Shown in pieces: positions 1 through 6,464 of a stretch of 11,276 nt of DNA (positions within the stretch are counted from its first letter, which is position 1; every line of letters starts with the position of its first letter). A program made the translations under genes and the position numbers. The notes below the pieces were generated by a model. That model saw only the letters and a list, made by a program, of their open reading frames with translations, did not search any database and was not told the DNA's origin. Source of the DNA: an uncultured Alphaproteobacteria bacterium (lineage in GTDB: Bacteria > Pseudomonadota > Alphaproteobacteria > UBA7985 > CAJQQZ01); assembly GCA_905480445.1 (NCBI GenBank), contig CAJQQJ010000425.1, positions 1-11,276 of the forward strand. The letters are read 5' to 3'.

Positions 1-1206
1 TATGGCAGCAGCCTTCATACCGCTAGGCCCACCGCCAACAACCAGTATATTTTTCAGTTTTTTGACGGGTGGCAGCTTTGCGAACTCTATTTCCCTGCCG
101 CTTTCAGGGTGTTGAATGCAGGAGATCCCGAGCCCTTTGTGCGCTCTGCCAATGCAAGCCTGGTTGCAACCGATGCAAGCCCGGATATCATCTGTCCTAC
201 CTTCCAGCGCTTTCACGGCCATCTGAGGATCACAAATCATCGCACGGTTCATGCCGCAAAGATCAGCTTCACCGTTCGCGATAACCTGTTCGGCAATTTG
301 TGGCTGATTAATCCGGCCTGTAACGATCACGGGTATCTTCGCTGCTGCTTTCACCGTCGCCGCGAAAGGTGCAACATAAGCATGATCCAAACCCATCGGC
401 GGAGATATGTGCACCGAACCGCCAAGACTTGCTGATGTACCTGCAACGACTGACAAGTAATCCAGATCCGAAGACAAAGCTTCCGCAATCTGAACGACTT
501 CTTCATTGGCCAAACCTTCGCTGTCCATCTCGGTTGCGGATATACGCAAACCAATAGCTTTCCCAGGCGCTTTGTGGCGGATAGCGCGGGCTACTTCACG
601 CACGAACATCAATCGCCGCTCAAAATCTCCGCCCCAGGAATCGCTCCGTAAGTTAACGCGAGGATTGAGGAACTGAGCAGGCAAATAGCCGTGACTGCCA
701 ACAATTTCGAAGCCATCAAAGCCAGCCTCAGCGAGAATGGAGGCTGTGTCGCCAAAACCTTTAACGATGTCTCGAATTAAGGCGTCCGACATAGGCTTGG
801 GCATGATATGGAAGCGCTCGTTCGGAACAGCCGACGGCGCATAAGCAACCGGCATCATCCCGCCTTTGGCCGACAGAATTTCGCGGCCTGGATGGAAGAG
901 CTGGGCGAAGTTTCTTGCGCCATGAGCCTGACAAGCCGTGATCAAGCGCCGATAATGGGGGATAACGTCTCGACTTTCTGCTTTCAGCAGGCTGGACGAG
1001 AACCCAGCAGTTTCGTGAACGGCGACAATCTCGGAAATAATCAGCCCTGCACCGCCCTTTGCTCTGGCTTCATGGTAGGCAATCAACCGATCTCCTGGCA
1101 CATCATCGCAAAGATAGGTGTGATGACCTGGCGAGACGACGCGGTTCTTGATCGTGCAACCGCCAATCTCAACTTCTGAGAACAGGTTAGGAAAAGCAGC
1201 GGCCAC
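1..1206 (-). CDS. NADH:flavin oxidoreductase, 2,4-dienoyl-CoA reductase / trimethylamine dehydrogenase type (3' end outside window)
   Basis: Only the first 402 codons are inside the window; the frame is open to base 1 and the family is usually about 650-690 residues. Seen in the translation: an N-terminal FMN TIM barrel beginning FPNLFSEVEIGG (residues 5-16) with KNRVV at 20-24; the barrel signature SHGYLPAQFLNPRVN at 171-185; RSDSWGG at 187-193; an Fe-S motif C344-x2-C347-x3-C351-x11-C363, spaced as in 2,4-dienoyl-CoA reductase; and the start of an FAD/NAD(P) Rossmann domain, VVGGGPSG at 389-396. Family members pass electrons between NAD(P)H or an acceptor, FMN and a [4Fe-4S] cluster to reduce or oxidise a substrate. 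By alignment from memory the TMADH covalent-flavin Cys30 is His here and TMADH Tyr169 is Val, while His172 is kept, so trimethylamine itself is an unlikely substrate. The GTG start is the only sensible one: no ATG was seen in frame just upstream, and GTG shares one base with the preceding TAG stop (TAGTG), implying translational coupling. Substrate unknown. Confidence 0.92.
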   Translation of the reverse strand, partial: MAAAFPNLFSEVEIGGCTIKNRVVSPGHHTYLCDDVPGDRLIAYHEARAKGGAGLIISEIVAVHETAGFSSSLLKAESRDVIPHYRRLITACQAHGARNFAQLFHPGREILSAKGGMMPVAYAPSAVPNERFHIMPKPMSDALIRDIVKGFGDTASILAEAGFDGFEIVGSHGYLPAQFLNPRVNLRSDSWGGDFERRLMFVREVARAIRHKAPGKAIGLRISATEMDSEGLANEEVVQIAEALSSDLDYLSVVAGTSASLGGSVHISPPMGLDHAYVAPFAATVKAAAKIPVIVTGRINQPQIAEQVIANGEADLCGMNRAMICDPQMAVKALEGRTDDIRACIGCNQACIGRAHKGLGISCIQHPESGREIEFAKLPPVKKLKNILVVGGGPSGMKAAAI

Positions 1207-2750
1207 TAGGTTCGTCCGATGTCAGTGCGTGAGAGCAAAATGTTGTACCGCTTACGCAAAGAGAGGTCTTGCTCATCAGAAAGATGTTGAGGGTAATAAG
1301 TTGCTAATAGTTCCTTGGTTTTCTCTGTCGCCCTTTCACGAATGGTCGTTCCGCCCTGCTCCTCCCAATCAGTCGGGGATTGTCGGTCACCAACAAGAGG
1401 ATAGACGTAGTCAGACTTCATCCGTGCGAGAGTTTGATCATGGCCAAGGTAGTGGCCTTCACCAAGACAGGCTTCCGCAATGACTTCAGCCGCAATTGAT
1501 TCTGGATCGGCTTCCACTCCTCTAACTGAGCGCAGGATGTTACCCAGCATGTCGTTGTCTATCACATAGGATTCCAACGCGCATCCCAAGAGAGAAGCCT
1601 GCATGCCACAGGCTTGGGTAATAAGGTTTGACCCGGCGTGGGCTGCTAACGAGACCGCCAAGTTTTTCTCCGACCCGTGTTGAGCGTCAGCCAGCTTGGC
1701 ATCCGTGATCCCAGCAATAGAGGAAGTCGGCAAATTGAAATGCCGCCCCATCTGGGCAGCTGCTGCCATCAACACAGCTTGCTCGCCACCGCCACCACAC
1801 ATGGCACCGGTGCGGAGATCGGCCACCAGGGGCTTAGGTGCGAAAATCAATTGGCTGTTAGGTTCAACCAAGTAGCTAAAGACCAACCCAGCCAAAGTCT
1901 CAGCGACAGCTTGAACCAGGGAGCCAGCAACTGATGCCGGGCTGGTCGCGCCGGCCTGACCCGCTGAGATAATTTGAACAGGAAAGCCTGCAAGAACTGC
2001 TTCTTCTAGGGTTTCACAAGCTTCTTCTGCGAACCGCATCGGCGGCACGACATGGCAGACCATGATCGTTAAGAAGGGCTTGGCTCGGAAAGCCTCTTCA
2101 CTCCCAGCAAGTTCATAACAAATATCCGCGATGGTCTTGACGTAAGAAGGATCAGAAGCTGAAATAGACACGTGCTTAGAGGTGCCTGCCAGACAAGCAT
2201 AAGCCGTATTAACATCCATAGACAGGGGATCGGGTGCATCGCGTGCAACCATCGAGCGACTAAAGTGATGGACATACTCAAGTGAATCGACCACTCGGGC
2301 GGCATTGTAGAGATCCAGCGCTGTCGCCCCTCTGTATTGCCCGGTGTAGATATCGCGAATATCGGGCGAAGCACCACCAGAGCTCATGTGAACTCTAGCC
2401 CCCGAAAGATCTAATTCTAGACCAGGCTTGCGCCCCCATAGGACAACGTCTCTTCGAACATTTTTTAAAGTTTCACGAACCAATTCTCGCGGAAAAGTTA
2501 ACCGATCATCTTTTGTGTAGTCGCCTCCTCTGGCCGTCACTTTCTCGATCATTGAAGGGATTGCTTGGCTGAATCCCAAGGTTTCCATCAAGAACAGAAC
2601 TGCTTCCTCTACGTTGGCTACTTCTTGTTCTGACAAAGGTTTGTAACGACCACCAAGGACGCCTGGCCAAACGGGGGGCTTGTCATCAGCCGTATCGCTC
2701 GCCCTGCCGCGACCGCCTCTTCTACCTCTTGGTTCTACTTGATCACTCAT
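1206..2750 (-). CDS. Trimethylamine methyltransferase (MttB) superfamily protein, non-pyrrolysine
   Basis: A 514-residue protein of the MttB superfamily, whose characterised members demethylate quaternary or tertiary methylamines and pass the methyl group to a cob(I)alamin protein (for example glycine betaine:corrinoid methyltransferase MtgB). Seen: an Arg/Gly-rich N-terminus (RGRRGGRGR, residues 8-16), then the barrel with SGGASPDIRD (124-133), a Gly-rich stretch AMCGGGGEQ (316-324), ITDAKLADAQHGSEK (348-362) and the C-terminal GHYLGHDQTLARM (432-444), all family-like. The frame has no internal TAG, so it cannot encode pyrrolysine, unlike archaeal MttB; that argues against trimethylamine and for a quaternary amine or another methylated substrate. 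It lies 9 bp downstream of the FAD-enzyme gene, and its stop overlaps the start of the OYE-type gene, so the three are very likely one transcript. No corrinoid protein or methylcorrinoid-using methyltransferase is beside it. Family call is strong; substrate is not assignable. Confidence 0.93.
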   Translation of the reverse strand: MSDQVEPRGRRGGRGRASDTADDKPPVWPGVLGGRYKPLSEQEVANVEEAVLFLMETLGFSQAIPSMIEKVTARGGDYTKDDRLTFPRELVRETLKNVRRDVVLWGRKPGLELDLSGARVHMSSGGASPDIRDIYTGQYRGATALDLYNAARVVDSLEYVHHFSRSMVARDAPDPLSMDVNTAYACLAGTSKHVSISASDPSYVKTIADICYELAGSEEAFRAKPFLTIMVCHVVPPMRFAEEACETLEEAVLAGFPVQIISAGQAGATSPASVAGSLVQAVAETLAGLVFSYLVEPNSQLIFAPKPLVADLRTGAMCGGGGEQAVLMAAAAQMGRHFNLPTSSIAGITDAKLADAQHGSEKNLAVSLAAHAGSNLITQACGMQASLLGCALESYVIDNDMLGNILRSVRGVEADPESIAAEVIAEACLGEGHYLGHDQTLARMKSDYVYPLVGDRQSPTDWEEQGGTTIRERATEKTKELLATYYPQHLSDEQDLSLRKRYNILLSRTDIGRT

Positions 2751-2759
2751 GATCTTAAC

Positions 2760-4226
2760 CTAACAATTGGATCCTGCCAGTCGGCCAAAGACCGAGCCTG
2801 AAATCAGGCCTGTTCCGCCTGGGTAATTGAAGAAGAAGATCCCACCAACGAGCTCTCCTGCTGCGTAAAGTCCGGGGATTGGTTCCATATCAACATCCAC
2901 GACCTGACCACTGTCAGGATCAATCCGCAAGCCACCAAAAGTGAAAGTGATGCCACAGCCAACCTGGTAAGCTTCAAAAGGTCCCTCATCGATTGTATTG
3001 GCCCAATTGGATTTGGGAATAGCCAAACCATTCGTGCAACGGCCGTCTTTTACATTGGGATCAAAAGGAATGTCCTGGCGAACAGCGGCATTGTAAGCAG
3101 CCATCTCATCAAGGAAGCTTTTCGGATCAACACCTTCAATTTTTTGAGCCAGTTCTTCCAATGTATCCGCGCTGACTTTCGTCACGCGTTTGATCCGGTA
3201 CTCATCGCGCAAAATGCTTGTGACTTTTTGGTCAAACACCTGCCAAGCAAATTGGTCAGGTTGCTCAAGGATCACTCGGCCATATTTGGCGTAAGTGTAG
3301 TTTCTAAAATCAGCGCCCTCATCAACGAAGCGCTTGCCATTGGCGTTGACCATGACGCCCCAGGGATAAGAGTGCTTTTGAAAGTTGTCGCCAACGGTCA
3401 AATCACCAAACTCTGGCGCATTGTAATCCCAACCGACTGCGTGACATCCCGACCAGTTTCCATAGGTTGAAGCACCAATGTCGGTCGCCAATCGATGACC
3501 ATCGCCCGTGTTGAAGCGGGAACCTCGAACCTTCGCCATTTCCCACCCCTGGCCCAAGTAACGCGTGCGCCATTCTGTATTTGCCTGGAAACCACCAGAA
3601 GCTAGCACAACTGACTTTGCGGAGATTTCTTCTATTCTGCTAGCGGACTTGATCTTAACACCAGTCACGGCATGACCGTCAGACAGCAATTCTGTAACCC
3701 GAGCGCCATAGCGGATTTCTACACCGCTTTCCTCGGCAATCTTGGTGTGTGCATCGACCAAACCTTCGCCTCCGCCCCAGGCCTCAAGCGTTAATCCACC
3801 CCAGAATTTGAACTTGCCATCAACCTTGAACGCTTGCCTGCCGTAGATGGGCATGAAGCGAACACCTTTCTCCCTAAGCCAATGCATTGTCGTGTTGGAT
3901 GTTGTCACCAACCGCTCGCACAATGCGGGGTCAGTGCGGTAACGCGTCACGCGGAACATGTCGTCAAAGAACTGGTCTTGCGTATAGGTACCGAAATCAG
4001 TGATCGCTATTTGATCTTCTGGCAGGTCTGGACAAAGGGCACGTATGTCATCCACTCCGTCATAAGCAAATCTAATGGCCCCCGCTGTGAAGCGAGAGTT
4101 GCCACCGTTTTCTTCTTCAGGCGCACGTTCCAGGACTAAAACTGATTTTCCACGTTCCCGCGCAGCATGGGCCGCACAGAAGGCCGCGTTCCCCGCTCCG
4201 ACAACAATAACATCCCACTCAGTCAT
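2760..4226 (-). CDS. FAD-dependent oxidoreductase, fumarate reductase / tricarballylate dehydrogenase (TcuA)-like
   Basis: A 488-residue flavoprotein of the FAD_binding_2 (succinate dehydrogenase/fumarate reductase flavoprotein) group. Seen: N-terminal dinucleotide-binding loop VVGAGNAAFCAAHAA (8-22) ending in an acidic ribose contact at LERAP (32-36); GGNSRFTAG (41-49), the flavin-contact stretch also found in TcuA; LASGGFQAN (208-216); GDGHRLA (241-247); GKRFVDE (297-303); and the C-terminal FAD-closing motifs TFGGLRID (429-436), IPGLYAAGE (450-458) and NYPGGTGL (467-474). Characterised relatives oxidise or reduce a C-C bond next to carboxylates (fumarate, tricarballylate) or in steroids. 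No Tat signal or heme domain is visible, so it is probably cytoplasmic. It is the first gene of the minus-strand arm, with its ATG 70 bp from the gntR start across a palindrome-bearing promoter. Its likely role is introducing or removing a double bond in the pathway intermediate. Exact TcuA function is not claimed: no TcuB or TcuC partner is present. Confidence 0.9.
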   Translation of the reverse strand: MTEWDVIVVGAGNAAFCAAHAARERGKSVLVLERAPEEENGGNSRFTAGAIRFAYDGVDDIRALCPDLPEDQIAITDFGTYTQDQFFDDMFRVTRYRTDPALCERLVTTSNTTMHWLREKGVRFMPIYGRQAFKVDGKFKFWGGLTLEAWGGGEGLVDAHTKIAEESGVEIRYGARVTELLSDGHAVTGVKIKSASRIEEISAKSVVLASGGFQANTEWRTRYLGQGWEMAKVRGSRFNTGDGHRLATDIGASTYGNWSGCHAVGWDYNAPEFGDLTVGDNFQKHSYPWGVMVNANGKRFVDEGADFRNYTYAKYGRVILEQPDQFAWQVFDQKVTSILRDEYRIKRVTKVSADTLEELAQKIEGVDPKSFLDEMAAYNAAVRQDIPFDPNVKDGRCTNGLAIPKSNWANTIDEGPFEAYQVGCGITFTFGGLRIDPDSGQVVDVDMEPIPGLYAAGELVGGIFFFNYPGGTGLISGSVFGRLAGSNC

Positions 4227-4241
4227 TTTTAGCCTTTAGAA

Positions 4242-4269
4242 TTGTGTTTCGTATGCAATTGTATACAAT
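4242..4269 (+). promoter_or_regulatory. Candidate sigma70 promoter for the gntR-aldehyde dehydrogenase-frhB arm
   Basis: A -35-like TTGTGT at 4242-4247 and a -10-like TACAAT at 4264-4269 are 16 bp apart. The -10 falls inside the palindromic operator, as expected for repression by the GntR protein. The -35 is a weak match (3 of 6), so this is a prediction only; a start near 4276 would leave a leader of about 20 nt before the TTG start at 4297. Confidence 0.4.
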
Positions 4270-4276
4270 CGATCAA
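4248..4276 (-). promoter_or_regulatory. Candidate promoter for the TcuA-like / mttB-like / OYE-type arm
   Basis: Reading the minus strand, TTGATC (plus 4271-4276) and TACGAA (plus 4248-4253) are separated by 17 bp, with the palindromic operator filling the spacer. The -10 is poor (3 of 6), so other registers are possible. The position fits a transcript starting roughly 15-20 bp before the ATG at 4226. Operator occupancy would block it together with the opposing promoter. Confidence 0.3.
4251..4269. promoter_or_regulatory. Predicted GntR/FCD operator: two overlapping palindromes
   Basis: ATTGTATACAAT at 4258-4269 is a perfect 12-bp palindrome. It overlaps a second, 16-bp near-palindrome, GTATGCAATTGTATAC at 4251-4266 (one mismatched pair, at the fifth base from each end). 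TTGTATACAA-type sites are a common form of GntR/FCD operators. The site lies midway in the divergent intergenic region, between the TcuA-like start at 4226 and the regulator start at 4297, and overlaps the predicted promoter elements of both arms. The inference is that the adjacent GntR protein binds here and represses both arms, including its own gene, until an inducer is present. Confidence 0.7.
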
Positions 4277-4296
4277 AACAATCAAGAGAAGCTTCC

Positions 4297-4995
4297 TTGG
4301 CAAACAAAGTCGTCAAACTAAAATCAGTCGAAACGCGAGAGAACAAGCTCAAAACTCAGGGATCCCGCGCCGATGACGTGCGAGAAAATCTGATCCAGGC
4401 CATTCGTTCAGGACGTTACCGCCCCGGAGAACGTATTCGTGAAACTGAAGTTGCCGACTGGCTTTCAGTCTCTAGAACCCCTGTCAGGGAAGCTTTCCGT
4501 CGCCTTGAGACAGAGGGCTTGTTGGTTTTTGAATCCTGGCGAGGAGCTATTATTGCTGATCTCAATCGGCAACAAATTTCAGAACTTTATGCCATGAGGG
4601 AAATTCTCGAAGGCGCGGCTGCTAAACTTGCAGCACGCCACATTGATGATGCTGAGATCGACCTACTCGAAGTCTTGCTGGAAAAATCTGACGGAGAAAC
4701 CGATCCTGTTAAACTAGCCGAACTTAATCGCCAGTTTCATGGCGCAATTCATGATTCCGCCCACAACCGCTATCTATCTCAAACACTGGAACAACTGCGC
4801 AACTCTCTGGCACTTTTGAAAGGAACGACCTATTCTGTTCCAGGAAGAGCGGAAGACGTGGTTGCAGAGCATTTGGCAATCGTAGAAGCCATTAGAGCCA
4901 GACAGCCAGATGCCGCAGAAACCGCCGCGCGCGAACACATAGCTGCAGCTCAAAAGGCCAGGTTACGACTGCTCATGGAGGAAGGACTATCGTGA
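4297..4995 (+). CDS. GntR-family transcriptional regulator, FCD subfamily
   Basis: A 232-residue one-domain-each GntR/FCD regulator. Seen: an N-terminal winged HTH with VRENLIQAIRSGRYRPGERI (28-47), the recognition region LSVSRTPVREAFRRLETEGL (56-75) and a wing (FESWRGAII, 78-86); then an all-helical FCD ligand domain with MREILEGAAA at 100-109. Candidate FCD metal/effector ligands are N144 and H148 (LNRQFH), H192 (AEHLAI) and H214 (AREHI). The start is a TTG with AAGAGAAG at 4284-4291 five nt upstream; no ATG is available before the HTH, and a later GTG at 4378 would cut into the HTH. FCD regulators typically bind a carboxylated pathway substrate or intermediate. It lies at the divergent promoter and overlaps the aldehyde dehydrogenase start by 4 nt, so it is very likely the local, autoregulated repressor of both arms. 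Confidence 0.93.
   Translation: MANKVVKLKSVETRENKLKTQGSRADDVRENLIQAIRSGRYRPGERIRETEVADWLSVSRTPVREAFRRLETEGLLVFESWRGAIIADLNRQQISELYAMREILEGAAAKLAARHIDDAEIDLLEVLLEKSDGETDPVKLAELNRQFHGAIHDSAHNRYLSQTLEQLRNSLALLKGTTYSVPGRAEDVVAEHLAIVEAIRARQPDAAETAAREHIAAAQKARLRLLMEEGLS
4978..4986 (+). promoter_or_regulatory. Strong Shine-Dalgarno inside gntR that sets the aldehyde dehydrogenase GTG start
   Basis: GGAGGAAGG at 4978-4986 lies five nt before the GTG at 4992 and inside the last codons of gntR. It is the strongest ribosome-binding site seen in the window. It supports GTG 4992 (GTGA overlap with the gntR stop) as the true start and suggests the enzyme is made well in excess of the regulator. Confidence 0.75.
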
Positions 4996-6464
4996 CATCA
5001 ATCAAAGAAGCACTTGAGCAAATCGGTGAATTGCCTGCCCACATGTGGATTGCCGGGCAAAGGATTTCAGGTGGATTGAGAGACGGGATTGAATGTCGAG
5101 ACCCTGGTTCCGGCGAGTTGCTATCAAAACTTCCTGCCGGCACCAAGGAAGACATTGCCGAAGCTGTAGCGACTGCTAAGGCTGCTTTGAAAGGTCCCTG
5201 GGCCGACATGCTGCCTAAAGAACGCGGCAGATTGATTTGGAAGATCGGTGAAGCACTTCACGCAGAAGTCGATCGCTTTGCCCTCGTCGAAACTCTTGAT
5301 TCAGGCAAGCCGTTGAAGGATGCCAAGGTTTCTGTTCAAAGAGCCGCTGACTATTTCATTTACTACGCCGGTATGGTCGACAAGCTCGAAGGCACGTCCA
5401 TTCCTCTTGGAATTAACAAGGTAGCCTATACAGAGAAAGTGCCCGTCGGCGTCACTGGGCACATTGTTCCCTGGAACGTGCCGCTCTCTATGGTGACACG
5501 AGGCATCGCGCCTGCTCTCACTTGCGGAAATACAGCCGTCGTAAAGCCCGCGGAAGACACGCCACTTGCCGCTGTCATGCTAGCAGAACTAATCGAAAAA
5601 GTTGGATTGCCAGTTGGCGTGGTTAACATTGTAACAGGCTTCGGTGTTGAAGCTGGACAGGCTCTTGCTGAGCATCCCGACGTCCGCCACATTACTTTCA
5701 CTGGTTCAGTCGCGACAGGCAAGAAAATCATGCATGCCGCCGCTGAGCACTTGGCTTCGGTCACCCTGGAGTTAGGCGGCAAGTCCCCTCACCTCATCTT
5801 AGGGGATGCTGATCTGGATCGTGCAACGCCGGACATCATGGCTGCCGTATACAAAAACGCCGGTCAGATTTGCTCTTCCGGAACGCGGTTAATCGTGGCT
5901 AAGGAAATACACAACGAGCTAGTGGATCGCCTGGCTGAAAAGTCGGAAGCAATGAAAGTCGGACATGGCCTAGATAACCCAGACATGGGCCCACTCATTT
6001 CAAACAAACAATTGCAGACCGTTGTCGGTTTTGCTGACCGTGCCAAAGATCGCGGTATTGACTTCTCCTGTGGGGGTAGTCTGGCCGACGTGGAAAGCAA
6101 TCAAGGTGGATACTTTTTTGAACCCACCATTGCTAACAATGTCGATCCAGATGATGAGTTAGCGCAAAAGGAAGTCTTTGGCCCGGTTCTATCCGTCATA
6201 CCGGTCGCCTCTGTTGATGAAGCCATCGACGTGGCCAACAACACGCAATACGGATTGGCTGCCGGTATCCACACCCAAGACATCTCAGCCGCGATGCGCT
6301 TCGCCAAGTCTGTTGAAGCTGGTCAGGTTTATATCAATGGCTACCATGGCTCTGGTGATACCGTACCTTTTGGTGGCTTCAGAGACAGCGGCATTGGTCG
6401 CGAAAAAGGCCTCGCGGGGCTGGACGCTTATTCAGCGACACGCGCTGTAACCATTACTTTGTGA
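4992..6464 (+). CDS. NAD(P)+-dependent aldehyde dehydrogenase
   Basis: A 490-residue, full-length member of the aldehyde dehydrogenase superfamily, which oxidises an aldehyde to a carboxylic acid with NAD(P)+ through a cysteine thiohemiacetal. Seen: oxyanion-hole Asn162 in PWNVP, cofactor-binding Lys185 in VVKPAED, the Rossmann loop FTGSVATGKKI (236-246), general base Glu260 in LELGGKSP and catalytic nucleophile Cys294 in GQICSSG. All key residues are present, so it should be active. The C-terminal PFGGFRDSGIGREKG segment is also typical. It resembles the betaine-aldehyde/semialdehyde type of the family, but specificity cannot be read from sequence. It starts with GTG, overlapping the gntR stop by 4 nt, and its own stop overlaps the next gene by 4 nt. 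In context it probably oxidises an aldehyde or semialdehyde released in the same pathway as the demethylase and flavoproteins. Confidence 0.95.
   Translation: MTSIKEALEQIGELPAHMWIAGQRISGGLRDGIECRDPGSGELLSKLPAGTKEDIAEAVATAKAALKGPWADMLPKERGRLIWKIGEALHAEVDRFALVETLDSGKPLKDAKVSVQRAADYFIYYAGMVDKLEGTSIPLGINKVAYTEKVPVGVTGHIVPWNVPLSMVTRGIAPALTCGNTAVVKPAEDTPLAAVMLAELIEKVGLPVGVVNIVTGFGVEAGQALAEHPDVRHITFTGSVATGKKIMHAAAEHLASVTLELGGKSPHLILGDADLDRATPDIMAAVYKNAGQICSSGTRLIVAKEIHNELVDRLAEKSEAMKVGHGLDNPDMGPLISNKQLQTVVGFADRAKDRGIDFSCGGSLADVESNQGGYFFEPTIANNVDPDDELAQKEVFGPVLSVIPVASVDEAIDVANNTQYGLAAGIHTQDISAAMRFAKSVEAGQVYINGYHGSGDTVPFGGFRDSGIGREKGLAGLDAYSATRAVTITL

Noticed and set aside
1148..1483. Plus-strand ORF of 111 codons opposite the mttB-like gene
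   Set aside because: It lies antisense within two strongly supported genes, has no family motif, and its composition looks like a shadow frame.
1206..2750. Pyrrolysine-containing MttB
   Set aside because: The 514-codon frame has no internal TAG; the only TAG is the terminal stop overlapping the next gene start.
3144..3470. Plus-strand ORF of 108 codons opposite the TcuA-like gene
   Set aside because: Fully antisense to a gene with complete FAD motifs; no recognisable domain or ribosome-binding site.
2760..4226. Naming the FAD enzyme tcuA outright
   Set aside because: It resembles tricarballylate dehydrogenase, but TcuB and TcuC are absent and the neighbours point to another pathway, so only a family-level call is made.
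5426..5782. Minus-strand ORF of 118 codons inside the aldehyde dehydrogenase
   Set aside because: Antisense shadow of a gene whose catalytic residues are all intact; no motif of its own.
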